Assembly: GCA_937928595.1 (NCBI GenBank)
Contig: CALGJV010000004.1
Location: forward strand, 1-64,000
Reading direction: 5' to 3'
DNA from: an uncultured Phycisphaerae bacterium
GTDB taxonomy: Bacteria; Planctomycetota; Phycisphaerae; UBA1845; Fen-1342
Length of the DNA: 64,000 nt
Made by a program: the position numbers and the translations under genes. The notes beneath the pieces are model-generated. The model ran no database searches and was not told where the DNA came from. It saw only the letters and a list, made by a program, of their open reading frames with translations. This document shows, one piece after another, positions 30,095 through 39,267 of this stretch; the stretch's first letter is position 1, and each line of letters starts with the position of its first letter.

Positions 30095-32812
30095 TTACGC
30101 TTCGTCGGCCTGCGTCACCGCCACGGTCACGATCTTCCGGGGCGGCAGCGTCAGCGTGATGCGGCCGTCGCGGTCGACCGGCACGGTCCCCAGCCTGTTC
30201 CGATCGAAGTCCACTCGTTCCGCGGCCGACGCCGCCGGGCGGAGGGTGAGGATCTCCGTGAGGGGTTCGTCGCCGGGATTGAACAACCGGACCTCGAGCG
30301 TGTCGGTTCCGGGCGTCCGCCGGAACGACGTCAGGACCGCCCGGCCCGGGGTCAGCGTGAGCTGACCGAACGTGGGCGGCAGCGTGCGCCGGGCGGCCGG
30401 GGCCTGGTCGCGCGGGAGCACCTGCACGGCGCGAATGCCGCCGGCCAGGGTCTGGGCGATTTGGGCGAGCCGGGCGGGGCAGGGCGGGCCGGCCAGCGGC
30501 ACGATGCGGTAGTGGAACTCGAGCGGGCCGAGGCTCTGACCGCCCTCCTCGCCGTCGGTGAAGATGGTGCGGCGGAAGCCGCGGAAGAGCGTCAGGGCGA
30601 TGGTCCGCTCGGGGACGTCGAGGACGGCGCTTTCGGGCTGGTGCGGGGCGACGATCGCCAGGCCGCGGCGGGCGTCGTGGACGGCGGTCCAGGTCGCCTG
30701 GGGGCCGGTTTCGAGCGCCAGTTCCTTGTAGGTGTGGTTGTCCGGGGGCAGCGCGATCGGCCGGGCGACGACGTCGAAGGCCGAGTCGAACAGGCCGTGC
30801 GACGCCTCGGCGCCGGAGTCGAACAGCACGCGCACGCGGTGGTCGCGGACCTGGTTGTCGAGCGTGGTGCGGATCTCGACGTGGTCGGCGCCGGCCCGCA
30901 GCGTCACGTAGCTGTCGAGCACCAGCGGCACGCGCCGCGGGCTGCGGTGCATCTTCGTCGGGTCGAACTCGAAGCGCTCGGGCACGTCCATGCGGGTTGA
31001 GATGCGCAGCGTAGCGGCCTGGGCGCCGGCGGCCACGACCGCGACGTCGGCGGCGCCGGCGGTGGAGGTGAAGATCTCGTCGTTGACGGCCACGCCGTGG
31101 TACCAGCCGTCGCCGATGTCGGCCCGCTCCTCGAAGACGTTGAGCCGCGTGTAGGTCTGGCCGGTGCGCTTGTCGTGCAGCGTCAGCGAGCCGTCGCAGG
31201 CCACCTGAACGCGGAGGTGCTCGTTCTCGAGCGTGCGGGCGTTGACGCACAGCTTGCCGGCGGGGTGCCGCGTGACGGCGGCCTCGGGCTTGACGAGCAG
31301 GGTCGTGTAGCCCAGCGCCGGGATGCGCAGGGGCACCGTCGCGTGCACGACGATGCACTCCTGGCCGACCGGGACCTTGCCCCAGGGCCGGTGGAAGCGG
31401 CGGCGCTGCGGCTCCCAGCGGACGTAGTCGTAGGGCAGCTCGCGGCCGTCGGCGTCGTAGAGGCGGAAGCCGACCTTCCACTCGTACTTGAAGAACTCAC
31501 CGAAGAGGCTGGGCGTTTTCTGGTCGAACCACAGCTCGAGGTCGACCGGACCGTTGAGCTCGGCCTGGGTGGGGTTGAAGACCACCAGCGCGAACTGCTC
31601 GCCCGCGAGGTCGGGCAGCCGCACGCGGTGCGCGACGGCCCGCAGCTCCGCGTCGATGACCTTTCGGTTGATGAGGCGGGCCTGGTCGAAGCGGTACTCC
31701 ATGTCCTTATGGACCTGGTCCGGGCTGCACCCGCAGATCGAGTCGTGGGCGTGGTTCTGGAGCAGGTAGCGCCACGCGAGGCGCAGGTAGCTGTGGGGGT
31801 ACGGGTGTCCGGCGAGCCGCGCCGCCAGGTGGCCGAAGGGCTCGGCCCACTGGCAGAGCTCGGCCTCGCGGCGGCGGTTGTCCTGCTTGAGGCGGATGCG
31901 GCTGCTGTAGACGCCGGGAATGACCCAGGTGCCGTCCCAGTGGAGGCGGCCGGGGTGCCGCTGCTCGCCGACGAACCGCCGCGCGATCCGGTCGCGGGCG
32001 GCGACGAGCGCCGCCGAGTACTCGTCGAGCCCGGTGAAGCGCACCTCGATCTCGGACTGCAACTCGTGGAAGCGCGCCAGCATGTCGGGCGTGCGCGGCT
32101 CGATGGTCATGTGGTCGCCGCCGTCGAACAGCAGCACGGCGCTGGCGACGCCGACGCGGTCGCGTTGCAGGCGGACGTAATCGGCGAGGCGGGCGGCGAC
32201 TTCGGCGGGTTCGAACTGCGCGTCCGCCTTCCAGGCGCCGCGGACCTGCGCGCCGTAGTCGAAGTAGCCCTCGCGCGGGCCGAAGCGGTGCGCGACGACC
32301 TCGCTGCCGTCGGGCGCCTGCCAGCGGTACGCCCCGCCGTGCGTGTCCTCGTTGCCGCCGCGGAACGTGTACGCCGTCTCGATGCCGAAGCCGCAGAAGA
32401 TCTGCGGCAGCTGCGAGACGTGGCCGAACAGATCGCAGACGAAGCCGGAGCGCGACAGGTTGCCCAGCTCGCGCGCGACGCGGATACCCTCTTCGAGGTT
32501 CCGGATCAGCGACTCCGGGCCGACGATGAACTCGTCCGGCAGCGTGTACCACGGGCCGAGCCGCAAACGGCCGGCGGCCGCGAACCGGCGGGTCTGTTCG
32601 GCACGCTCGGGGCGGATCTCGAGATAGTCCTCGATCGGGATGACCTGGCCGTCGACCTGGAAGCACGCGAAGCGCGGGTCGCGCTCGAGCGTGTCGTAGA
32701 GCTCGTCGAAGATCTCGACGAGGTAGTACCGGAACCCCTGGAACGTTTCGTACCACTCGCGGTCCCAGTGCGTGCTGGCGACGTAGTAGGCGGTGATCGG
32801 ACGCTGACTCAT
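30095..32812 (-). CDS. GH38 alpha-mannosidase
   Basis: This 905-residue enzyme begins YYVASTHWDREW, where His15 and Asp17 are zinc ligands. Asp127 in GFVCDLFGHVSQLP is the nucleophile and also a zinc ligand, and HNH...DS near NHAHDSICGC provides a further ligand. The beta-rich C-terminal half is as in family GH38 and MngB-like enzymes. It hydrolyses alpha-mannosides. No signal peptide is seen, so it acts on imported oligosaccharides. A strong AAGGAAGG precedes the ATG. It is divergent from a sodium/solute symporter and near two GH2 enzymes, which points to mannan or N-glycan breakdown. It is convergent with GH65 across 144 bp. Confidence 0.93.
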   Translation of the reverse strand: MSQRPITAYYVASTHWDREWYETFQGFRYYLVEIFDELYDTLERDPRFACFQVDGQVIPIEDYLEIRPERAEQTRRFAAAGRLRLGPWYTLPDEFIVGPESLIRNLEEGIRVARELGNLSRSGFVCDLFGHVSQLPQIFCGFGIETAYTFRGGNEDTHGGAYRWQAPDGSEVVAHRFGPREGYFDYGAQVRGAWKADAQFEPAEVAARLADYVRLQRDRVGVASAVLLFDGGDHMTIEPRTPDMLARFHELQSEIEVRFTGLDEYSAALVAARDRIARRFVGEQRHPGRLHWDGTWVIPGVYSSRIRLKQDNRRREAELCQWAEPFGHLAARLAGHPYPHSYLRLAWRYLLQNHAHDSICGCSPDQVHKDMEYRFDQARLINRKVIDAELRAVAHRVRLPDLAGEQFALVVFNPTQAELNGPVDLELWFDQKTPSLFGEFFKYEWKVGFRLYDADGRELPYDYVRWEPQRRRFHRPWGKVPVGQECIVVHATVPLRIPALGYTTLLVKPEAAVTRHPAGKLCVNARTLENEHLRVQVACDGSLTLHDKRTGQTYTRLNVFEERADIGDGWYHGVAVNDEIFTSTAGAADVAVVAAGAQAATLRISTRMDVPERFEFDPTKMHRSPRRVPLVLDSYVTLRAGADHVEIRTTLDNQVRDHRVRVLFDSGAEASHGLFDSAFDVVARPIALPPDNHTYKELALETGPQATWTAVHDARRGLAIVAPHQPESAVLDVPERTIALTLFRGFRRTIFTDGEEGGQSLGPLEFHYRIVPLAGPPCPARLAQIAQTLAGGIRAVQVLPRDQAPAARRTLPPTFGQLTLTPGRAVLTSFRRTPGTDTLEVRLFNPGDEPLTEILTLRPAASAAERVDFDRNRLGTVPVDRDGRITLTLPPRKIVTVAVTQADEA

Positions 32813-32922
32813 TGCCTTCCTTCCAATCGTGGAGCGGCACGCGGCAGGCGGGGTGCCGGGGCACGGCCGGCCGGGCGCGGAAGACCTAGTGTAGCGGGTC
32901 GACGGGGCGGCGGCGAAGCGGC

Positions 32923-32936
32923 TTTGCTAGCGCAAA
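32923..32936. promoter_or_regulatory. Palindromic operator candidate between GH38 and the symporter
   Basis: TTTGCTAGCGCAAA has 5-bp inverted arms TTTGC/GCAAA around TAGC. It sits between the two divergent promoter-like sequences, a place where one regulator could control both. It is unlike the GAAACGTTTC sites. Confidence 0.45.
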
Positions 32937-32982
32937 CTCCGACGGCGGCGCGGACGAAATGCCGCCGGCCGTGCCGCAGTGC

Positions 32983-33012
32983 TTGCCGCGTGGGACGGCG
33001 GCTTGCTATGCT
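32983..33012 (+). promoter_or_regulatory. Promoter candidate for the symporter-GH2 operon
   Basis: TTGCCG (4/6) lies 18 bases before TATGCT (4/6). A transcript would carry a leader of about 130 bases. Confidence 0.4.
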
Positions 33013-33151
33013 GCGACCAATCGACCACAAGGTCGTTTGTGGCCACGGCGCGGCGCGGGGGACAGCGGCGCCGCGGGCCGCGGACCTCGGCGCGCGGCCC
33101 GGTCGCCGTCCGGCGGGACGGGGTGGCGCAACACGAGCAGAGCGAGGCGTC

Positions 33152-35230
33152 ATGCACGCACTCCACGCCGTCGACTACACGATCCTGGCCGCGTACTTCG
33201 GCCTGAGCCTGGTGGTGGGGCTGCTGATGACGCGGCGGGCGTCGGCGAGCCTCGATCACTATTTCCTCGGGGGGCGGACGCTGCCGTGGTGGCTGCTCGG
33301 CATCGCGGGCATGACCGGCTGGTTCGACCTGACGGGCACGATGATCATCACGTCGTTCCTGTTCATGCTCGGGCCGCGCGGCCTGTTCATCGAGTTTCGC
33401 GGCGGGGCGGTGCTGATCCTGGCGTTCATGCTCGTGTACGCGGGCAAGTGGCACCGCCGCAGCGGGTGCATGACCGGCGCGGAATGGATGCGCTACCGCT
33501 TCGGCGCGGGGCCGGAGGCCAACCTCGTGCGCGTGCTGACCGCGGCCGTCGGCCTGATCTGGACGGTCGGGGCGCTGGGCTACCTGATTCGGGGCACGAC
33601 GCTGTTCATGGCCATGATGTTCCCGTTCGACCCGCGGTGGACCACGGCGGGCATCCTGCTCATCTCGGCGGTCTACACCGTGGCCGCCGGCTTCTACGGC
33701 GTCGTGCTGACGGACCTGTTGCAGGGCATCATCATCGTGATCTCGTGCGTCGTGGTGTCGCTCATGGCGTGGCTGCACGTGCCCGACGCGGCCGCGCTGG
33801 GAGCGGTCGCGGAGCAGGTGACCGGGAACAGCCAATGGCTGTCGTCGGTGCCGCACTGGACCACGCCCATGCCGCGGGGCTACGAGGAGTACAGCTTCCT
33901 GTTCATGTTCGCGGCGTTCTATCTGCTGCGCAACGTGCTGGGCGGCATGGGCGCCGGCGGCGAGAACCGCTACTTCGGCGCCCGCAGCGACCGCGACTGC
34001 GGTCTCCAGAGCCTGCTCCAGGGCGTCACGGTCGCGTTCCGCTGGCCGCTCATGATGGCGTTCGCGGTGCTCGGCGTTTACCTCGTGGCGGACCTGTTCC
34101 CGGATCGGGCGCTCGTCGCGCAGGCCGTCGAGCTGATCCGCGCGGCGTTGCCCAACGTCACCGAGGCCCAGTGGGCCGAGCGCATGAACGACCTGGCCCA
34201 CCACCCCGAGCGCTACGGCGAGCTGGCGGCCCAGCTGCAAGCGCTGCTCGGCCGCGGCTGGGCCGACCGCGTGCTGATGCTCGGCTACAACAGCACGGTG
34301 AACCCGGAGCAGGTGCTGCCGGCGGTGATGCTGAACCGGCTGCCGCTGGGGCTGAAGGGGTTCCTGCTGGTCGCGATGTTCGCCGCGCTGATGTCCACGT
34401 TCACCGGCACCGTGAACGGCGCGAGCGCGTTGTTCGTCAAGGACATCTACCAGAACCTGATCCGCCCGACGGCCGCGCGGCGCGAACTGCTGCTCGTCTC
34501 GTACCTCGCGACCATCGGCGTGGTTGTGGGCGGGTTCCTGATGGGGGCGGCGGCCGAGAACATTAACGACATCTGGAGCTGGCTGATCATGGGGCTCGGC
34601 TCGGGCGGGCTGGCCGGCATCCTGCGGCTGTACTGGTGGCGCTGCAACGCCTGGGGCATGGTCGCGGGGACGATCGTGGGCGGGGTGGGCGCCGTGCTCC
34701 AGCGGGCCTGGTTGCCGAACATGCTGCAATGGGACAAGCTCGCACCGGCGACGCGGGAGTGGCTCGGGGCACATCTGCCCGCGTGGCTGGTGAGCGCGCT
34801 GCACATGCCGGGTGAGTGGCAGGCGTTCCTCGTGATCGGCTCGACATCGCTGGCCGGTCTCGTCATCGTCTCGTGGCTCACGCCGCCGACCGACCGCGCC
34901 GTGCTGACGCATTTCTACCGCACGACGCGTCCCTTCGGCTGGTGGGGGCCGATCCGCGCGAGCATCGAGGCTCCGCTGAGGGAGCGCATCAACCGCGAGA
35001 ATCGCCGCGACATCGCGGCCATCCCGTTCGCGCTGCTCGCGCAGATCACGCTCTTCCTCCTGCCGATGCAGCTCGTCATCAAGGAATACGGTTCGTTCCT
35101 GCGCACGCTGCCGCTGTTCCTGTTCAGCTGCGCCGGGCTGTACTGGTTCTGGTATCGCCACCTGGGGTCGATCGACGCGCCGGAACTCGACAACCGGCCG
35201 GTCCGCGAGCCGGTCGCCGCGGGAGGGTGA
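33152..35230 (+). CDS. Sodium/solute symporter (SSS family)
   Basis: This 692-residue inner-membrane protein has about 14-15 hydrophobic segments. It begins YTILAAYFGLSLVVGLLM, followed by DHYFLGGRTLPWWLLGIAGMTG, a typical SSS helix-1/2 region, and later GFYGVVLTDLLQGIIIV and MFAALMSTFTGTVNGAS, the family's sodium-binding helix 8-like stretch. The loop with QWAERMNDLAHHPERY is a soluble insertion of about 70 residues. Related members import sugars, sialic acid, amino acids or vitamins; the genomic setting suggests a mannose-containing sugar. GAGG precedes the ATG. It is the first gene of a three-gene operon with two GH2 enzymes. Confidence 0.88.
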   Translation: MHALHAVDYTILAAYFGLSLVVGLLMTRRASASLDHYFLGGRTLPWWLLGIAGMTGWFDLTGTMIITSFLFMLGPRGLFIEFRGGAVLILAFMLVYAGKWHRRSGCMTGAEWMRYRFGAGPEANLVRVLTAAVGLIWTVGALGYLIRGTTLFMAMMFPFDPRWTTAGILLISAVYTVAAGFYGVVLTDLLQGIIIVISCVVVSLMAWLHVPDAAALGAVAEQVTGNSQWLSSVPHWTTPMPRGYEEYSFLFMFAAFYLLRNVLGGMGAGGENRYFGARSDRDCGLQSLLQGVTVAFRWPLMMAFAVLGVYLVADLFPDRALVAQAVELIRAALPNVTEAQWAERMNDLAHHPERYGELAAQLQALLGRGWADRVLMLGYNSTVNPEQVLPAVMLNRLPLGLKGFLLVAMFAALMSTFTGTVNGASALFVKDIYQNLIRPTAARRELLLVSYLATIGVVVGGFLMGAAAENINDIWSWLIMGLGSGGLAGILRLYWWRCNAWGMVAGTIVGGVGAVLQRAWLPNMLQWDKLAPATREWLGAHLPAWLVSALHMPGEWQAFLVIGSTSLAGLVIVSWLTPPTDRAVLTHFYRTTRPFGWWGPIRASIEAPLRERINRENRRDIAAIPFALLAQITLFLLPMQLVIKEYGSFLRTLPLFLFSCAGLYWFWYRHLGSIDAPELDNRPVREPVAAGG

Positions 35231-35249
35231 CCGCGGCCGCGGGAGTGCC

Positions 35250-38200
35250 ATGCGTACCCGACAATCGCTGGATGGTCTCTGGGAGTTTCTGCCGCTGGCG
35301 GCGGCGCACGACGCGCCGCCGACCGCAGCCGACATCCCGCGCGGCGGCTTCGCGGCCGAGCGCATCCGCGTCCCGGGCTACTGGCGGACGTTTCCGCCCG
35401 ACGTCGGCGGCGACTGGGGCGCATACGACCACTACCGCTACCCGCCCGCGTGGCAGGACGCGCCGGCGGCCTGGTACCGCCTGCGGTTCCGACCGGATGG
35501 AGCGTTCGCCGACTCATCCGGCCGCGTCCGCCTCGGGCTCGACGCGGTCGCCGGCCACAGCACGGTGTTTCTGAACGGGCGACGCCTCGGCGAGAACGCC
35601 GATAGCTTCCTCCCGTTCGCGTTCGATGTGACGGACGTGCTGCGGCCGGACGCGGACAACGAGTTGTGCGTCCACGTCGCGCCGCCGCGGACGCGCGACG
35701 GGTTGTGGCTTCAGCCGTGCGGGTCGTGGGTCGGCTGGCACATGCGCGGGATCTGGCAGCCGGTGTGGCTGGAAAGCAGCCCGGTCCCGGCCGTGGCCGA
35801 CGTCTTCGTGCAGCCGTCGGTTCGGCGGCAACGGCTCGTGGTGGACGTGACGCTCGAAGCGGCGGGACGCGCGGCCGATGCGACCGTGCGGGTCACGGTC
35901 CGCGAGGGCGACCGCGTCGCCCTCGATCTCGGCGCGCAGCAGGCGACCCCGGCGGGCGAGAGCGTCCTGCGGTTCGAGCGACCCTGGCCGGACGCGCGGC
36001 TTTGGTCGCCGGACGATCCGCACCTGTACCACGCCGAGGTCGAGCTGTGCGTGGGCGGGCGCGTGCGCGACGCGCGGACGGTGCGGTTCGGCTTCCGGGA
36101 GTTCTGGATCGACGGCACGCGTTTCCTGCTGAACGGGCGGCCGCTGCGGCTGTTCGGCGATTCGTGGCACTACATGGGCGTCGCGCAGCAGAACCCGGCC
36201 TATGCGCGCACGTGGTTCGCGTTCGCACGGCAGGTGGGCGTCAACGCGATCCGCACGCACGCGATGCCGTATCCGCCGTGCTATTTCGACGTAGCCGACG
36301 AAGTGGGGATGCTGCTGATCGACGAGACCGCGATCTACGGGTCGGCCGGTACGCTGGCCTTCGACGCGCCGGAGTTCTGGGAGGCCTGTCGCGACCACGT
36401 GCGGCGGCTCGTGCGGCGCGACCGCAACCATCCGTCGGTGATCTTCTGGAGTGCGGTGAACGAAACGGTCTGGAAAGGCGGCGAGCGCATCTTTCCCGGG
36501 CTCGTGTCGCTCCTGGAAACCGCCCGGGCGCTCGACCCGACCCGCTTCGTCAGCTTCGACGAGAACGACTGCCACGTCGGCGGGGCGGCCGTCACGCACG
36601 CCGGGCACTACGGCACCGCGCAGCATTGGGAGCGGTCGTGGCGGCGCGATCGCCCGCTGACGGTGCACGAGTTCTCCGCCCTGTACCACGGCGGCCCGGA
36701 GAACTGCTGCGGCTGGGGCGACGAGGCCGTGTACGCCGACTTCGACGCCCGGCTGCGCGCGACCGGCAAGGACGCGGCGGACATGTTTTTCCGCCTGCGG
36801 GCGCTCGGGGCCGCCAGCATCACGCCGTGGAACCTGAACTGGTACTGCCTGACGCCCGGTCCGGCCGAGCCGGTGGAGCCGGTGCCGCCGGAGGCGACGG
36901 CCGGCGGGCCGACGTTCGACCGCATCGGCGCGTACGCGCTAACGCTCAACTACGGCTATCGGCCGGACGCGCCGCCGTGGGAGCCGAACGCGGCGCTGGC
37001 GCCGCTGGCGCGGTGCTACGCGCGGCGGCAGGTGTTTCTGCCGCACCGGCCGCGGCAGGGCTTCGGCGGACGGACGGTGCGGGTGCGGGGCCGCCTCTGG
37101 AACGACACGGACGCCCCGCTGACGGGCACGGCGACGCTGCGCCTCGCGACGGATGCTCTGACGCCCGCGAGCACAACGCCCGTGCGGCTGGCGCCGCAGT
37201 CGGACGGGACGCTCGAGCTGGCGCTGCGCCTACCGACGGTCGCGGAGGCGCGCCGCCATGAGTGCGAGCTGGTCGTGGCCGACGAGTCGGGGCAAGCGGT
37301 CTGTGCGGAGCGGTGGGCGGTGCACGTGCACCCGGCCGAGCCCGCGACCGCGACCCCCACGCGTCCCGCATACGTCTGGTGCGCCGGTGAATCGGCCACC
37401 GTCCTGCTCACGGCCGGGCTCACGCCGGTTACGGACGCGGACCTGCCCCACGTGTGGGCGCAGCCGGGCGCGTCGCTGGTGCTGGGGGGGCCGGACGGCG
37501 GGCGGACGCTCGCGGCGTGGCTGGCCCGGCCGGAGGTCGATGCCTGGCTGCGGGCGGGCGGGCGGCTGGTGGTGCTGCCGGGGGGTGTGGCCGACGACGC
37601 CTGTGCGCGGCTTGCGCCCGTACGGCGGGCGTACGGGCGTGTGTACCCGCGCGCTGCCGGCCGGGTGGCGGAGGCGGCGCTGCTGCACGGACTGACGGCG
37701 GAACACTTTTGCGACTGGGGCGAGGACGGGGTCGTGGCGCGCGAGGTTTACGAGCGGCCCACGACCGGGCCGGCGATCGCGCCGCTTGACGTGGGCGACG
37801 CGGCGGCCGGCCTGCTGTACGCGCCGCTGGTGCTGGTCGGGCACGGGCGTGGGTATGTGGCGCTGGTCGGTCTCGACCTGGCCCCGCGCGTGGCCGACAC
37901 GCCCGCCGCGACGATCCTGCTGCACCGCCTGGTGCAGTGCGAACCGGCACCGCTGTCGCTGGCGTGGGACGGCGCGGTGGCGGTGCTGGGACCGGAAGAG
38001 TTTCGGCGAGCTCCCCTCTTCGCGAACGTTGGGATGGTGAGCGGCGGGCCGGCCGCCGATCCGGCGGTGCTGCTGTGCGACGGCGCGTCGGCCGAGACAT
38101 TGGCGGACCCGCGCTTGGCACCGGAACGGATCGCCGCCCTGCTGGACTCGGGGGGGACGCTGCTGGTGTGCGGGCTGACGCCGGAAACGGCGCCCGCCTG

Positions 38201-39245
38201 GGCGGCGCGGCTGGGGCTGCGGCTGCGGCTCGGCGCGGATGAGCGCTACAACGTGGCGCGCTGCGTGGCGTCGGATGGGGCCGCCGATTCGCCGCTGCTG
38301 GGCGGGCTGAACAACTACGACCTGTGCTGGGTGAACCGTGACGAGAAGCAGCCGATCGTGCGCCACACGCTCGACCCGGACTGCGGCGACGCCGCGGCGC
38401 GGGTGCTGGTGCAGAGCGTCGCGACCCGCTGGGAGGACTATCAGACCGCCCACGAGCAGCACAAGGTCGCGCTCATGCTCCGCCGCATCCGCGCGTTCGG
38501 CGGCCCCCGCGCGGCGGTGGTCGAGGTTCCTCGCGGCCGCGGCCGGATCGTGCTGAGCCAGCTCGAACTGACGGCCGCGCGGGGCTCGTTCCGGTCGCGG
38601 GCCGAGCGCATCCTGTCGCGCTGGCTCGACGCCTGCGGCGCGGCGCGCCGGGCGGAGGTGAGCCCGCTCGTGCCCCGGGCGGCGGCGGCCATGCGGCCGG
38701 ACGGCTACATCGCCGAGTGGCTCGTGCTCGGGCCGTTCGACCCGGAGAGCGCGGGAGCGCCGGCCGCGGCGCACCCGCTGGACTTCCCGTACGTCGAAGA
38801 GGCCGCGCTGAGCCCGCGTGAAGGCGCGTCCGTGGCCGGGCGCACCTGGCGGCGGGTTGCGTCGGCGTTGCCGCACGTCGATGTGGGGGCGGCGTTGGGG
38901 CCGCTGCCGCAGCGCGAGCGCGTGGCGTACGCGGCGGCGTTCGTGTATGCGGCGCAGGATCGTTCGGTGCTGCTCGACGCCCCGGACATGGTCGCGCTGC
39001 TGCTCGGATCGGACGGCGGCAGCAAGGTGTGGCTCAACGGCACGCTGCTGGGCCGGTTCGACTTCGTGCGCGAGCTGGTGCTCGACAACGACCGTGTGGC
39101 GGGCGTGCCGCTGCGTCGCGGCTGGAACACGCTGATCGTCAAGCTGCACAACCCGTCCGGCGCGTGGCGCTTCGCCGCGCGCTTCCTGAGCAGCGCCGGC
39201 GAGCCGGTCGGCGAGCTCCGCTGCCAGGTCGATCTCCCGACGTAA
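35250..39245 (+). CDS. GH2-family glycoside hydrolase with C-terminal carbohydrate-binding-like domain
   Basis: This 1331-residue protein has an N-terminal GH2 sugar-binding domain (RTRQSLDGLWEF; GLDAVAGHSTVFLNGRRLG), an Ig-like domain, and a TIM barrel from about residue 290. Glu405 (WSAVNETVW) is the acid/base and Glu474 (LTVHEFSALYHGG) the probable nucleophile. About 600 further residues follow: a DxxG-rich ThuA/GATase-like central part (LRAGGRLVVLPGG) and a C-terminal module with AEWLVLGPFD and KVWLNGTLLGRFD, a pattern found in carbohydrate-binding tails of planctomycete hydrolases. The enzyme is beta-galactosidase, glucuronidase or mannosidase-like; specificity is unresolved. No signal peptide is seen. 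It starts 19 bp after the symporter. Confidence 0.85.
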   Translation: MRTRQSLDGLWEFLPLAAAHDAPPTAADIPRGGFAAERIRVPGYWRTFPPDVGGDWGAYDHYRYPPAWQDAPAAWYRLRFRPDGAFADSSGRVRLGLDAVAGHSTVFLNGRRLGENADSFLPFAFDVTDVLRPDADNELCVHVAPPRTRDGLWLQPCGSWVGWHMRGIWQPVWLESSPVPAVADVFVQPSVRRQRLVVDVTLEAAGRAADATVRVTVREGDRVALDLGAQQATPAGESVLRFERPWPDARLWSPDDPHLYHAEVELCVGGRVRDARTVRFGFREFWIDGTRFLLNGRPLRLFGDSWHYMGVAQQNPAYARTWFAFARQVGVNAIRTHAMPYPPCYFDVADEVGMLLIDETAIYGSAGTLAFDAPEFWEACRDHVRRLVRRDRNHPSVIFWSAVNETVWKGGERIFPGLVSLLETARALDPTRFVSFDENDCHVGGAAVTHAGHYGTAQHWERSWRRDRPLTVHEFSALYHGGPENCCGWGDEAVYADFDARLRATGKDAADMFFRLRALGAASITPWNLNWYCLTPGPAEPVEPVPPEATAGGPTFDRIGAYALTLNYGYRPDAPPWEPNAALAPLARCYARRQVFLPHRPRQGFGGRTVRVRGRLWNDTDAPLTGTATLRLATDALTPASTTPVRLAPQSDGTLELALRLPTVAEARRHECELVVADESGQAVCAERWAVHVHPAEPATATPTRPAYVWCAGESATVLLTAGLTPVTDADLPHVWAQPGASLVLGGPDGGRTLAAWLARPEVDAWLRAGGRLVVLPGGVADDACARLAPVRRAYGRVYPRAAGRVAEAALLHGLTAEHFCDWGEDGVVAREVYERPTTGPAIAPLDVGDAAAGLLYAPLVLVGHGRGYVALVGLDLAPRVADTPAATILLHRLVQCEPAPLSLAWDGAVAVLGPEEFRRAPLFANVGMVSGGPAADPAVLLCDGASAETLADPRLAPERIAALLDSGGTLLVCGLTPETAPAWAARLGLRLRLGADERYNVARCVASDGAADSPLLGGLNNYDLCWVNRDEKQPIVRHTLDPDCGDAAARVLVQSVATRWEDYQTAHEQHKVALMLRRIRAFGGPRAAVVEVPRGRGRIVLSQLELTAARGSFRSRAERILSRWLDACGAARRAEVSPLVPRAAAAMRPDGYIAEWLVLGPFDPESAGAPAAAHPLDFPYVEEAALSPREGASVAGRTWRRVASALPHVDVGAALGPLPQRERVAYAAAFVYAAQDRSVLLDAPDMVALLLGSDGGSKVWLNGTLLGRFDFVRELVLDNDRVAGVPLRRGWNTLIVKLHNPSGAWRFAARFLSSAGEPVGELRCQVDLPT

Positions 39246-39267
39246 ACCCTGCCGAGTCCGAACCGCC

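Larger units (their letters stand above)
32813..33151. other. Divergent promoter region of GH38 and the symporter
   Basis: This 339-base region holds a minus-strand -10-like TACACT (32888-32893) for GH38, an inverted repeat TTTGCTAGCGCAAA at 32923-32936, and a plus-strand promoter (TTGCCG-18-TATGCT, 32983-33012) for the symporter. No gene is seen. Confidence 0.55.

Noticed and set aside
32739-32750. TGGAACGTTTCG inside the GH38 coding region, one mismatch from the LacI-type palindrome
   Set aside because: The sequence is explained by codons for a conserved Glu-Thr-Phe stretch near the start of the enzyme. Without further sites this is probably chance.
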